Assembly: GCF_040807025.1 (NCBI RefSeq) | Contig: NC_090946.1 | Coordinates: forward strand, 80,598,641-80,662,640 | DNA from: Struthio camelus | Taxonomy: Eukaryota; Chordata; Aves; Struthioniformes; Struthionidae | Reading direction: 5' to 3' | DNA length: 64,000 nt | Shown here: piece by piece, positions 13,455 to 34,161 of the stretch | How positions within the stretch are numbered: position 1 is the first letter of the stretch | Layout: each line of letters starts with the position of its first letter | The notes under the pieces: model-generated | The model's database searches: none | What the model was told of the DNA's origin: nothing | Seen by the model: the letters and a program-made list of their open reading frames with translations, nothing else | Position numbers and translations under genes: made by a program

Positions 13455-13882
13455 GTCATTTCTAGCTGTACCGCCAAAGGCACGCGACAAACTTCGTCGT
13501 TACAAAACCATTGCGCTGGGGAAGGGGGGGGGTTGTTTTTTGGGTTTTTTTTTTTCCTTTTTTTTTTTGCTCTCTCTCACACCGCCCTGATAGGAAGATC
13601 CTTTCACAGAAAGGACTATTGAGGTTGTGCCGGCAGACAGCTCGTTATGGCAAACGGCCCCGCACGGCCGCCCCACCGCCGGCATCGCCCCAGCCCGCTG
13701 CCGCCACTCGCTTGGGGCTGCCGGAGAAGCGGGGAAAGGCTAGGGGGGGAAAAAAAGAAAGAAAGAAAGAAAGAATAATAAAAGAGAGAGAGAGAGAGGC
13801 CCTGATCTGGCTGGCTCCAAAAAAAATGAACCGGGGGAGTACCAGCTCTGAGGCACCACGCAGCATCCCTCCGCAGCTCCCC

Positions 13883-13913
<31 letters not shown>

Positions 13914-13914
13914 G
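13883..13914. repeat. (TA)n microsatellite
   Basis: About 10 TA units, one TG interruption, then more TA, inside the FRMD6 3' UTR. Confidence 0.9.
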
Positions 13915-15544
13915 TTTTATCCCGGAGCCCGCGGCGGAGCTCAGAAATCGGGCCGGAGCGCCGCGCGCCCTCGGTGCTGCAACGCCGCTTCCCACGGAGC
14001 GACAGCCTGGGTTATTTGCACTACGTCTAACAGCTCCATTATTTTTTGGTACTAAATTCCTCCCCCCCCCCCCACCCCCGCCCCAAACAACGTTCCTTAT
14101 AAAAATAAGATTGTGCTTATTTATAAAAAAAATTTTTTTTTTTAAGAAAAAGGAATTCCAGTTTAAAAAAAAAAAAAAAGCGTATCAAAAACGTGGTAAA
14201 ACTTTGGCTGTCGGTTGCTAAACCCTAATTAAAAACGTTGCCTCCAAAGACAGCGCGCTGCGGCGCTTCGCCCTCCCGCGCCGGCGGCGAACGTCGTCCC
14301 GCGCTCGTTCCCGCAGGAGCCGCGCGCACTTTTTTTCCTGTTTTCTTTTTTTTTTTTTTCTTTTTCCCCTACAACGTCGCCATCATCCTCTTAGCAGAAC
14401 TACTCGGCCCGTAGGAGCCGCGCGGGACAGAGCCGGGGCGACGCGGGGAGCAGCCGCGGCAGGAAAGGCTCTTCTCCCGCGTTAGCGCTCGGAGACACAG
14501 TGATTGTCCGTACGCTGGGCTAAGGGACGGGGGGGCACAGCCTTTGCCTGAAAGGGATTTCAGAGCAGAAATAAAACGGGAATGGGTCTATAAGATCCAG
14601 ACATATATAAACATACATACTTCTATATATTTATATATGTATTCTCCACATATTTAAAGACTGGGTTCAGCAAAGGTTATTGCAGTAGCTTTACAGATCA
14701 CCGAGTCTCTTCTGTTTGTCCTTTTCTTTTGGTTTTCTTGGGTGGTTGTTTTTTAACCCTTCCACTTCCCCACCCCCCCCCCAAAAAAAAAAAAAAAAGG
14801 GAAAGAAAGCCCCAAACAGCTCTCGTGGCTCCCGTACGACACCCGTCCCGCTCCCGTGAGAAGGACCCGCTCGGACTGAATGACGCCGTTTTTGGAAGAA
14901 GCAGGTTCGCGCCGGCCCTACAGCATCTCAGTCCCGTCTTTGCCCCCGGTAGGTCGACCGCGCAGCCGGTTCCCCGCCTAGTTATTGCTTAATTCTCACT
15001 TTCCATACTGGCCTTTAAGGGTACTGACATCTCTTTGGCTTGGCTGAACCCGACCGAGTCTGGCACATCCTTCCCAGCATCTGCTCCGAGGCGTCTACGG
15101 GCGCCCCAAAGCCAACACGGCGGGCGATGGCAGTACGAAGAAAAAGCGGGGAAAAAAGGGAAGGGGGAGGAAAAAAAAAAGAAACAAAAAAAGAAAAACC
15201 AAGCCAACCCTTCTCGAGGCAGTAAGAAGAAAATATGGTTTGGCTTCCACTAGATTAAATAGGTTGTGCTTCTCCAGGTGGAAATGAGACAATTTTGCAC
15301 AAGCTGTTTCCCGAGGGAAGCGAGCAGGGCGCCGCCGGCTCCGGCCGCGCCGCCGCGTCCCACCGCCTCCGGCCGGCCCCGCACCTCTCCAAGCGCCATC
15401 GTTTCCAAGGCCTCGATTTTTGCAAAGAGACAGAGGGGAGGAGCGGCGGGGCAAACCCGACGTCCAGGCACCAAAACAGGTCCGGGGAAAGAGCAGCAGG
15501 GTCCGCGGCGCTCTCCCAACCCAGGCGGCCCGCCCCGGCGAAGC

Positions 15545-24009
<8,465 letters not shown>

Positions 24010-27000
24010 CACAGGGACGGCACCTCACCTAACGCCACCCCAAAACCCTGCCTGACACATCTGGCGTGCAAACCCGCCGCTCCTCCTGCGAGGACGCACA
24101 CGTCCTGCCCTGCTCTTTAGGAAAGGGAGCAACACTGCAGACTGGGGACCAGCTACCGCGGACCGCAGCAAACGACGCCCAAACCCCCTTCCCTTGCATC
24201 ACCCGGCCGACTCGTGGCTCGGTTTAGCGATTTAAACTAACGGGCTCCCTCGCGGCCTCCCCTGCCCTTTCTCTGAACGCGGGAGCTGCAGGCGCAAAGC
24301 CCTGCGGACAACGGAGACGGGAGCCCCGCAGCTGCCAGCCGCCGGCGCGAGCCACCTTCGCCTGCAAAGCCGGCCTAACCAAGAGCAGCTTGGGCTTGGA
24401 TTATTTTAAAGGGCGAATACCTCCTGAGCAGCTTCCAGGCTGGGACGGCCCGTGAGAGCGCGGACGCGCGCGCTATGTAGCATGCAAAGATCTGTAAGAT
24501 GTCCGCTTCGTCTAGCCTGCGGGACCTACGCTGGCACCGAAAGCATCTCCCTCTTCGCCAAATGTTTGCCTTCGGTCAAAATGGAAACGCGTTTGGCATC
24601 CAAACCGACTTAATTTGCATGCTTTTTTTTTTTTTGGCATGCTTTTTTTTTTTGCATGGTGAGGGGGGCAAAGTGCCCTGAGGCTGCTTGGCAGTAGGCA
24701 GCTCCCCCCAAGCCGCCCTTGCACCAAGGTCTCGAGCCGCTTAAGGATTTCCTCCCGGGAGAAAAAGGCTTTTGCCCGCGCCGGGCAGACAGCGCGGACC
24801 GCCGGCACGCGTTCCCAGGAGCGGCGCGTGCGCCGAGCCGGGATCCGGCCCAAAGCAAAAAGCCTTCGGAAAAACAGCTTGGAAATCCAACCCCGTCCTC
24901 GGGGCACCGCGACAGCTAATAACCCACCGGCGTCCAGAGGGGCTGCGAGAACTGCGCAGAGCCTGTGCATCAGGCCCAACTAATCATGTGGACTAATTTT
25001 TAAAAACGGGGGACTAGCTGAACTCTCGGGCGCTGGGAGGGGAAAAAAAAAATGCGTTTTTATACATAACCCCCTTTGCCACACTGATATCCCCCAGCTC
25101 CCTCTGCTGCAGGCGACCGCCCTGCTTTCCGGGCAGCACTGCACGGGGAAGCCGCCGTTCCCGGGCTCCGGCCGGTTGCCCGTTATCCAGACATGCACGT
25201 ACGGGCATCGCTTGCAAGATGCAAAAAAAAAGAAAATTTAAAAAAATAAAAATAAAAAAAAGAGGTTTCCCTCTCGGGTTGCGCGTCCCTCGTCCTTCGG
25301 CAGCCCTCCGCAAGCAGGGAGGCAGCCTGGCACAAAACCGCCTTTTCGACACGACGTGCCTCCGGCAAATTCTTTCCCGGCATCTGCTCCTCGTTTCCAG
25401 CGCGTCGCCTGGGGAGGAAACGGCCGGCGGCGGCGGGAGCCGCGTTTCCCTGCGGCCCGAACGGCGCCCGGCGGCAGGGCTGCGAAGGGCGCGGGAGCCG
25501 CCGGGCAAACACCTCCCGGAGGGTTTGCAGGGAAACTCCCAGCAAGCGGGGACATGCGAGCGGGCGGCAGAGCAGAGCATCGCTCCTCTCCGAGCGGTGG
25601 CACTGATTTTCCGATTCACTCGTCTATTATTATTATTAATTTTTCCCGCCGAAGCGGCCCAACAGCGGCGGCGCCGGGGCTGACGGGGTCGGGGCGGGCG
25701 CAGAGGGGCCGGAAGGGGCAGGGAAGCGACGGCAGCGAGGAAGGAGCTGCGGACGCTGCGTCTGACGGGCGATCCCGAGCGGGAAACTCCACCCCGGGCA
25801 ACGCTGCAGCGTTTCCCTTCGGAAACCTCTGCCGCCGCTGCTCCCGGGGTGCTTCCGGCCCCGGCAAACGAGGCCAGAAAAAACATCCCCCCGCCAAGTC
25901 AGCCCGACGGGGCCGGGCACGAGCTCACAGCGACCCCGGCGTCGGGGCTGAGCCGCGAGCCCGGATCTCTGCGTGCCAAGGAAATAACATCATTTCCGAC
26001 CCAAATCCGTGAAAAAAGGCACCTTGGGCAGCTTCCCCGCTGGAGGACGCGGCGAGGCATCGCCAAAGCCCCACCGGCCGTCTCCCACCGCCTCCTTTGA
26101 TAGCCGCGGGGTTTTTTCCGACGCTGGGCTGCAACCCTCGCCGGCCGGCGTTTCCCGCGCCGGCTCCATCCTGCCGCCGGGGATGCTGAACCGCAAGCTG
26201 CTAGCCGCCGGCTTTGGCGGCAGGCAAGCGAGGGAAGCGGAGGCGGACGAAGCGCCGAGCTGGATGGCAAGGCGCGTTCACGGGGCAGGAATCCCTCGTT
26301 TTCCCGGAGCTCGGAGGCGCCTCTGCCCCGCGTCCCAGCCCGCGGGCTGCCCGTCGCAAGCCTGGAGGCTGCCGCTCGAGGCAGCTTGCAGCGAGCCCGC
26401 GGCCAGATTAACTCGCGGTCGCCCCGCGATTAAAATCGTCTCCGACTCTCCACGAAGTCAACGGCTTCCTCGCCAGCGAGCAGAGGCAGACGAAAGAGCC
26501 CTTCGCTGGGGAAAGAGGGGCTCGGTTAGGAGCGCTGCCTCGCCGCGACCGCGGCCCCCGGCTCCCGCGCTCGGCCCTCCGACGAGGCGGCCGCTCGTCC
26601 TGGGCCTTTTTTTTTTTTTTTTCCCCCTCTTTTTTCCATCCCCTCCTCCTCTCTTTTCCTTTCATGTTATTGAATCAAGCCCTTCAAGTTGATTTCCTTC
26701 TGGAAAACTTCTCCACGAGCCTTAGGGATTAAGCCTATATCTGCTAAGGACTTGCAGTTGCATCAAGACCGGCTCGGTGGAGAAATTCCCGTGTTGCAAC
26801 TGGCTTCTGCCCCGGCTGCTTTAGCCCGATGCCGGGCGGATCGGGACCTCCGGGCCGGCGCAAAGCGGGACAAAAGCTGCCCGGCGAGCAAACCTCGGCT
26901 TTCACGGAGGGTTTAAAACAGCAGATATTCCCCCTTTGGGAGCGCAGGGTTGCTACAGCTCCCGGACTTTGCTCCGGCGCTCGGCTCGGGGGCAAACCCC

Positions 27001-29059
27001 GCGGAAGCGGGACAAAACCCGGCCGTTCCCCTGAAACTCCCTCTAAGCGGCCGCAGACCTGCCCCGAAACGCTCGCGGGCCGCCAATCCGCCTCCTGTAA
27101 AAAGCAGAGGGGAGCCGAGCTAAGCCAGGCGAGGGCCGAGCCCGGCTGGCGGCGCGTGGGAGCGATCAGCCCCGCGGCCGGCGGAAAGCGGCCGCGGGTT
27201 ATCCGAGGAGAGGCGGCCGGGAGGGACGGCCCGGCGCGGCGCCCCGCAGCATCCCGCGCCGCCCTCCGCCGAGCCGGAGCGCAACGGTGCTCTGCTTCGC
27301 TCGGCGGCCTCCATCAACTTCCCTTCCCGAGCAGGAAGGGCGAAACGCTTTTTCTGTTTGACAAAATATGATAAGCCCGCTTTTCAGAAAGGGCCAAAAA
27401 AAAAAAAAAAAAAGACATAAAACTAAATTAACAACCAGGCGGATATTTTAACCACAACCAGAATTTGTGTAGTCCATCTGGAGTCCAAAGCACTCTTTTT
27501 TTTTTTTTCCCCCCGCCTAAAGCAGGACGGAGCTGACATCATCTTAATTTGAAATTCACATTTATTTTTACATCTGGTCTGAATTAATCTTTTTCAGTGT
27601 ACTGACTTTCATGTAATGGAATAATTGCTTACAGATCCGGGTTTTAAAGGGTTTGAATAAACTGAGTTTAAAAAAAGAACTCCTTTGCAAAATGATACTG
27701 AAAAGCCAGTACCGACAACCCAATCCCAATACGCCTTCAGGCCAGGGAGTTTTAGATGCAACAGCATCACTTTCGAGCATTTTATCCAAAAGAGACCAAA
27801 GAAATCCATGCGCCGAGAATCAGCGAGTGCCAGCAAGCGCTGTGCGAAAGAAAGGAAAACAAGCAGCGCAGGAATTAGGTAGAGCAGAAAACCTCTGCAC
27901 CTCCAGCCGTTCAATCAGCGCGGCGCGCTAGCCTTTCTGGAAAAGGAGAGTTTGGCTTAGAGCGAAAAACATCCTCCTGACCAGAAACCGCGTGAGCCGC
28001 GAGCAGCGGAAAGCTCCCGCCGAACGGCGACGGGGCAGCGGCCCCGGCATCGGTCCCCGCCGCGGCTCCGCGACCCGGAGGTGGGATCCAAGGGTTTTTT
28101 TCTTGCTCTCCTCAAAGAAACGGCTCCGGCGGGCTGGCCGAGCCGCGGGATTTTGGCCGCGGGGGCTGAGCAGGGCTCGCCGGCTGCCGTCGCCTCCGCG
28201 GCGGAAGGAGGGAAGCGGGGCGGTTTTGGTCCTCGCCCTCTCGGAGCGAGGCGTAGGGCGCCGTCTTCGTCCCGCCGCAGCGCCAACGCAGCGGCGCCGG
28301 CGGACGCTTCCCTCGCGCGAGCCGGCCCAAGGAGCCGCAAAAATCAAGAGCATCCGGCAACCCTCTGCCCCGTGCCCAGAAATCCCGGCTGGACGCCCCG
28401 CAGCGGCGAGGGGAACGCGCTGCTCGTGGCACGGCGCGGGCGCATCGGCTCAGGCACCCGCGGGGCATACACGGCCTGGGACCCCCATTTCCGCTGCCGT
28501 TTAAAACCCGCTCCACCAGCTCCTGGGGTTTACCCTCGCGACGCCCATAATCCGGCCGGGATGCACATGCCCACGGACCGCGCTCGCTCGCCGCTCGGCA
28601 CGCGTCCCGGGAAGCTCGCCGCCCCGCGACGCCACCGCGCCGGCCTCCGCTTCGGGGCCCCATCTCGCCCTCGGCACGACGGCAACCGGCACGGCCGCGG
28701 ACCCCACCGCACCGGCACGGAGCAGGTCCCGGGGGACGGCGGCACCCACGGGCGGGAGGATTCAGGGGTGAAGGGGTTCCCACGGGCGAAGGGGGTGTCC
28801 CACGGGGGCCAGGGCGGGGGGCAGCGGGAGCCGGCGGAGGTTTTCGCAGCGCAGCCCCGACGCTGTTAAATTTCAACTCCCTGCGCCCAGCCAGAGGAAA
28901 TGACTCGCATTCCTGGAAAATGAAGCCACTCGCAGTTTTCCAACACCACCAACTAATCCCCCAAGTGCAACAAGCAGCCGGCGACGCCGGCGCCCGCCCC
29001 CCCGCGGCCCCCGGCCGGGCCGCCCGCTGCAGCCGGGGCCGGGCCGGGCCGGCAGCGCC
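24010..29059. other. Upstream FRMD6 region, CpG-rich from ~25.2 kb, no exon assigned
   Basis: Moderately GC-rich to about 25.2 kb, then CpG-dense to beyond 28.8 kb, interrupted by an AT-rich stretch at about 27350-27700. Homopolymers occur at 24626-24653, 26606-26623, 27397-27413 and 27496-27510. Probably the intron or promoter side of FRMD6 (inference). No coding exon recognised. Confidence 0.5.
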
Positions 29060-29072
29060 GCCGCCCCGCGGG

Positions 29073-29256
29073 CCGAGCCGAGCCGAGCCGAGCCGAGCCG
29101 AGCCGAGCCGAGCCGGGCCGGGCCGGGCCGAGCCGAGCCGAGCCGGGCCGAGCCGAGCCGAGCCGAGCCGGGCCGAGCCGAGCCGGGCCGAGCCGAGCCG
29201 GGCCGAGCCGAGCCGGGCCGAGCCGAGCCGGGCCGAGCCGGGCCGAGCGGGGCCGG
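29073..29256. repeat. GAGCC/GGGCC pentanucleotide repeat
   Basis: About 35 pentamers; GAGCC is the base unit, interspersed with GGGCC variants in a patterned order (for example GAGCC GAGCC GGGCC repeated). Confidence 0.95.
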
Positions 29257-29325
29257 AGCGCGGAGCGGGGCGCCGGGTGCGCACCTACCTGCGGCTGCGG
29301 GTCCGCGCTGCCTGCTCCGCCGAGC

Positions 29326-29393
29326 CGTGCTGAGCCGAGCCGAGCCGAGCCGAGCCGAGCCGAGCCCAGCCCAGCCCAGCCCAGCCCAGCCCG
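29326..29393. repeat. GAGCC pentamers then CAGCC pentamers
   Basis: A second short array about 70 bp from the first: roughly seven GAGCC followed by about six CAGCC units, a clean switch of variant along the array. Confidence 0.9.
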
Positions 29394-29521
29394 CCGCCCC
29401 CGCCCCTTCCCGGGCCGCGCCGCCCCGAGCGGCACCGGCGCCGCCTCCCGCCTCGGCGCGGCCGCGGGGCAGCGGCGGCAGCGGGCGCCCCCGCCGCCCG
29501 CCCCCGCGCCGCCCCTCCTGG

Positions 29522-29985
29522 GAGGGGGCCCTAGCATTCCCTCCCCCCCACCCCGGGGGGCCCCGGCGTCCTGCCTGCCTCGGGAGGGGACCCCAGCATC
29601 CCCCCCAGGTGGACCCCAGAGTCCTTATGAGGGATCCTCGTGGGGGGACCTGAGCACCCCACCTCTCCAAGGAGACCTGAGCATCCTCCCCGGGAGGGAC
29701 CGGAGCATCCTTCCCCCCCCCCCCCCGGGGGATCCCAGCATCCCACCTTCCCCAGGGAGGGAATGCCAGGATCCTCCCAGGGACACTGAGCATCCTCCTG
29801 CGGGGACGCATGCATCCTCCCCAGGGGGGATCCCAGTGTCCTCCTGGTGGGACCTGAGCATCCCTGGACAGGGCCCGAACATCCTCCCCCTGGGGGTGGG
29901 GGGGGGGGACCCAAGCATCCCACCTCCCCCAGGGAGGAGACCCCACGCATCCCCAGCATGGGCTTGAGCATCCCCCTTGCCGGGG
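29522..29985. repeat. Degenerate minisatellite built on GACCnnAGCATCC
   Basis: About a dozen diverged 30-45-bp units sharing GGGACC(C/T)(C/G)AGCATCC followed by C-runs or G-runs. Copies are visible near 29590, 29648, 29675, 29705, 29732, 29792, 29857, 29910 and 29968. Confidence 0.75.
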
Positions 29986-31455
29986 CTCGAGCGAGCACAG
30001 GGGAGTCCAGTCGAGCCAGCAGCAGAATTAGGGTCGGGTCCTGTTCCCATAAAGCCCCCAGTGGCGTCCTAGCAGCTGGTCCAAAGGCGCGCGGGGCTCA
30101 GCGGCGTGGCGCAGCCGCCCCTGCTCGGTGCATGCAAGAAAGCCCCTGCGCGAGCACGGCTCTCGCTCCACGGGTGACGCAGCCCTCGAATAGCCGCACC
30201 GTGAATTAGCCAGAAAGCATCTTCGTGGCGCTCCTTCCTCAGCAGTGCCATATGGTAAGACTGCTTTCGGCGCAGTTATTTATTCCCCTCTTTCAAGCGT
30301 CTACAGGCAGCGTTGGGGCTGACCTGCGAGGCCGGCTCAGCCCCCGCAGTCCCTGCGCCGCTCTGGGCGAGAACAGCCGCTTGTTCCCGTGCATGAATAG
30401 GGAGCCGCTGTGCCGCGCGCGCCCCGACACTCCTCCCCGAAATCTGCTCCCGGTTCGTGCCGGGCGATCGCGGTACCCGCGGCGGCACCCCAGCGCGCCG
30501 CTCTCGCCGGGGAGCAAGCCGGCCTTGGGCGCGCGGCCGGGGCTGGGGGCTCGCGCCGGCCCGGCCGGCTTGGGCTCTGCCTGGCGCCCCGCCGAGCGGC
30601 CTCTCCTGCCCGCAGCGAGAGTTCGGGAAGGGGGGCCCTGGCCAGCATCCGCTCCCTTCTCTCTTCTGCTCCCCCCCCAAGACTCAGATAACGTTTCTCT
30701 TTAACTAACCTTGGAATTCATATCGCTAAAAATAAAAATAATTTTTAAAAAAGCCCCTCCAAGAAGCGGAAGCGCAGATGGAAAACGTCATAAATTGAAC
30801 CCTTTTTTTTTTTTTTTTGTTTAAGACAAGGTTTAACTGAGCTAATTGCAGTGCTAGGCTTAAAAACCAAAACCAAAAAAAGGAGTTGTGGTTATGGCTG
30901 AAAATATCATTCGCATAAAATATACAGAATTTTTTCACACTTGAGATATTTATATTAACCGGGTAGGAAATAGCAGCTGTTCGCTGCGATCCTGCGTTAT
31001 CACCAGCCGAGCCTCTTCTATAGCTGCGCTTCGCTCGCAGCGCTGCCGCCGGCCAGTGTCACCGCGCGGCCCCGGGAGCCCCCTGAGCTCCGGGCGGGCG
31101 CTTGCCTTCGCCCGCCGCTCAGCCCGAAGGCGGCCGAGCGGCAGCCATCAGCCGCGAGCGGCTCCCTGGCGGTTCTCCGGCGTCTAGCAAGGGCCGCGCG
31201 CCTCGCCGGCCGCCGTTTCTCCCGGCCGCCCGGGCGCAAGACTCGCTGGAGGAGCCTTGTCGACGTGCTGGTCCCTGCGGTGAAACAGCTCCCGCAAAGG
31301 CGGCCTCCCCGGGGGGACGTCCGCTGCCCTGCTGAGCCCGGCGGCTGCTGCTGCTCTCGCCCTCGCGGCCCTTTCCGAGCCGGGAGCAGCGCTGACGGGC
31401 GGCCGCACGCCACGAGCTGAACTCGCTTCCTGCTCCGGCATCGCCCTGGGGAGGG
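29986..31455. other. Non-coding DNA, GC-rich with an AT-rich break
   Basis: GC-rich to about 30700, then an AT-rich segment at about 30705-30970 with a T run near 30804, then GC-rich again. No exon or RNA gene recognised. Confidence 0.5.
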
Positions 31456-31461
31456 CGTGCT

Positions 31462-31559
31462 CGAGAACCTGCTCCGGAACCTGCTCCGGAACCCGCTCGA
31501 GAACCCGCTCCGGAACCCGCTCGAGAACCCGCTCCGGAACCCGCTCGAGAACCCGCTCG
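31462..31559. repeat. 12-bp tandem repeat GAACCCGCTC(CG/GA)
   Basis: Eight 12-bp units. The junction alternates between TCCGGA and CTCGAG, so two unit types alternate. As 12 is a multiple of 3, frames stay open through it in both directions. Confidence 0.92.
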
Positions 31560-33495
31560 GCTCTGTGCGGGACACAGCGGTGGGCACTTTGCTGCAAACC
31601 CCGGCGAGGAGCCGCAGCTCACTTTCCTCCTGGCTTTTCCCGGGGGATCTCCAAGGCGGCTCTTCCTCGGGCCCCGGGCAGCCCGAGCGGACGCCCGCAC
31701 CTTCCCGCGCAGGCCACGAGGCCGTCGCGCTGCTTCGTCACCGTGCTCGAGCCGGCCGGCACGCCGCGACAGCGGGAGCCGTCTCCGTCTCCGCGGGGCT
31801 GCGGACGGGGAGAGACGCCGTGCCGGGAACCCGCCGGCCCTGCACATATACCCCCCCGGGGGCGTATTGATGGCGCGGGGTGGGGGGGGGGGGCGGCTGC
31901 CCCGCCGGCTCTGCCCGGCTCGCTGCCGGTGGCGTGCGGCCAGCGGCGGCCGGGGCAGGAATGCCAGAAATGCGGAGCCAGGATGTTTCCCGAGCGGGAC
32001 GCGGCGTCGGAGCGGGCGCTTCTTGCCGAGCTGGCTTTGGGCTGGGGAGGGGGGCGGAGGGGGGTCAGATTCGGATGCGGTGCTTGAACGCCGCGTGGCC
32101 CCTCTCTGTTTACGCGGAGGGCTTCCCTTTCCTGCCGAGGCAGGAAGGACGAAGGACAAAGCGATTCAGGGCCTGGAAAGAGAGAAAAATCCACCCTGAA
32201 AGCCCAAGAAACCTTTGAAACCTCGAGAAAGAGCTAAAATTCCCATCCGGACGCTTCCTGGCGCAGAGGAATTCGGCGGGGCCGCCCGCTCGGGCGGTAG
32301 GGCGCACACGGCGCGTCCCGTCGCCGGGATGCCGCGGCGCGGCGCGGACGGGCCCGTCCTTCCCGCGCGCCCCAGCCGGCGCGGGAACCGGCGGGGTTGG
32401 ACGCGCGCACGGCGTGGCGCACGGCGCTGCACGTGCCGCGCCGCTCGCCCTCGCTCCGCGGCCCCAACCTGCCCTGCGGGAGCCGGCAGGGGCTTTGGGC
32501 AGCCCGGGGCCGGCTCCGCCGTGGCCCCTTGCGCCGGGGGGGGGGGGGGCAGGCGGCCGGGCGGCTGCCGGGGCCGGGCCGGGGGACGAGCGGGCAGGGG
32601 GAGGATTATTTTTAGCTCGCCTGCCCGCCCGTGCATCCGCTCCCCTTGGAGCGCTCCGGAGCCGGTTGGCTGATTTCAATCACAGCTGACGGAGGGGCAG
32701 ACGTCTCCGACCGCAGTCGCTGCCACCGAAAGCGGAGGCCGGGCGTTGCGAGAAATCCGAATGAGCGCCTCCGCGGAGGGCCGGGCGGCAGCCTGAGCGT
32801 CCCCGTGTTATTAGACATCAGAGAATCCACAGCTGGCTACACAGCCGGGAGGGAAACGGGTCTCTGGACGGCGCTGGAGAAGAAATGATTGCAATTATTG
32901 CAATAGGGGCCGGGGCAGCCTGCAGGAGCCACGTATTTGGTTGCTAATCCGGCAGGGGCTCAGCGCCGTCCCGGGGCGTCCGAGCCGACGGCGCGCGGCC
33001 AACGGCGCCGCGCGGAGGAGGCTGCAGGCCACGGAGCCAGGGCCTCTCTGCCCCGGGGAAACCGGACTCTGCCCTCGCGCTTTGCAAACGCGCAGGATTG
33101 CAGCAGAAAGAAGCATCGGTTTTTTGGCTGAGCTATTTTTAACCCGGACCGGCTCCCCCGGCTGACTCACCCTAGACGTATCCTAAACAAGCGCATCGGC
33201 ACCCAGGAGGGCGGGCGAAGGACGGGAGCTGCCGCATCCGGCCCTGCGGCCGGGCGAAGGGCTCCGGCGCCAAACGCAGCTTGCAAATACTGCACTGCTC
33301 GCGCGGGAAGCGCTGCCGGAGGCGTCCCGCTGCCAGTTAGGATTGGAGCCTCGAGCGTGTCCTTATAAATCTAGGAAAAGTGAGGAAATATGTTCGGAAG
33401 GCTGCAAAACTGGGGTATATTAGCTGAATCTCTGCTTGACGAGGCGGTATTTTGGGTCTCTCCTTTTGCACGCGTTATGCATATATCTATGCATA
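31560..33495. other. CpG-rich non-coding DNA, no gene recognised
   Basis: Contains G homopolymers at about 31880-31893 and 32537-32550 and AT-richer patches around 32820-32945 and 33350-33490. No recognisable exon. Confidence 0.5.
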
Positions 33496-33497
33496 AT

Positions 33498-33583
33498 GCC
33501 TGTGCGTGTGTGTGTGTGTATATATATATATCTGTACATACACAAAAATACACATGCGTGCATATATATATACGTATATATAA
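33498..33583. repeat. (TG)n/(TA)n compound microsatellite
   Basis: TGTGTG followed by TATATATA, a short unique piece, then TATATATACGTATATATA. Alternating purine-pyrimidine throughout. Confidence 0.9.
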
Positions 33584-34161
33584 AGCCCAGGGAACTCAGC
33601 TTGTCCCAGGCGCCCGCTGCGCCGGGCCGCGCGCAGCTAACGCAAAAGCCCGTGGCATCCCGGCAAGGCTGGAGGCGCCGGCGGCAAGGCGCAAGGCTGG
33701 ATGGTGCTGAGCCTGCCGGCCCCGGTTCGCCCGCACCAGCGGCCCCGGGGGGCCCGGAGCCCAGGCACGCGTCCCCTGCCGCAGCCGCCGGGGCTCTCAA
33801 TGAGTGACGGTCATCTTGCCAAAAAAAGAGCACATGCTCCTCTGAAAACGAGTAGAGCCCCACAGGTTGCACAGCGCGTTGCCCGTGCGGCGCTGCGCCT
33901 CCCCGAGCGGCACAGCTTTTAAACTTGCAAGAAAAATTGGCCCTGAAGTTACGGCTGAGGTCGCAGCCTCCCCGCTTGCATCTGTGCTTTGCCCCGCTGC
34001 GGCCAGCGCTCGCCGGGAAGGCGCAGCGGGACCAGATGTTTTCTGTCTCTGCTTCAGATGGTGCTGGGAAAGGGGGAGGCCCTGGGGTTGCACACAGCCG
34101 TGCACGGAGAGGGGCTGATGCATCCCAAAGCTGGACTGATTTTCGAGTGCCCAGTGGCTAG

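Larger units (their letters stand above)
13430..15544 (-). other. FRMD6: FRMD6 3' UTR
   Basis: Sequence between the stop codon and the AATAAA-dependent cleavage region, about 2.1 kb. It contains A/T-rich tracts, a (TA)n tract at 13883-13914, a second TATATA-rich patch around 14600-14650 and several homopolymers. No open frame resembling a gene is present. The exact cleavage site, about 13425-13440, is inferred. Confidence 0.7.
25240..33330. promoter_or_regulatory. Extended CpG-dense block, candidate FRMD6 promoter region
   Basis: CpG dinucleotides are visibly frequent through most of this block, apart from AT-rich breaks near 27350-27700 and 30700-30970. A donor-like GCCGCAG|GTAGGTGC on the minus strand at about 29281-29295 could end a non-coding first exon. 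No TATA box, start site or transcript evidence is available, so this is a location hypothesis only. Confidence 0.35.

Noticed and set aside
28112-29946. Minus-strand frames of 357 and 390 codons with GSARL repeats
   Set aside because: Generated by the GAGCC/GGGCC pentamers and the surrounding CpG-rich, stop-poor DNA.
31018-32199. Frames containing GFSSGFRS or GAGSRAGS repeats
   Set aside because: Readings of the 12-bp array in GC-rich DNA.
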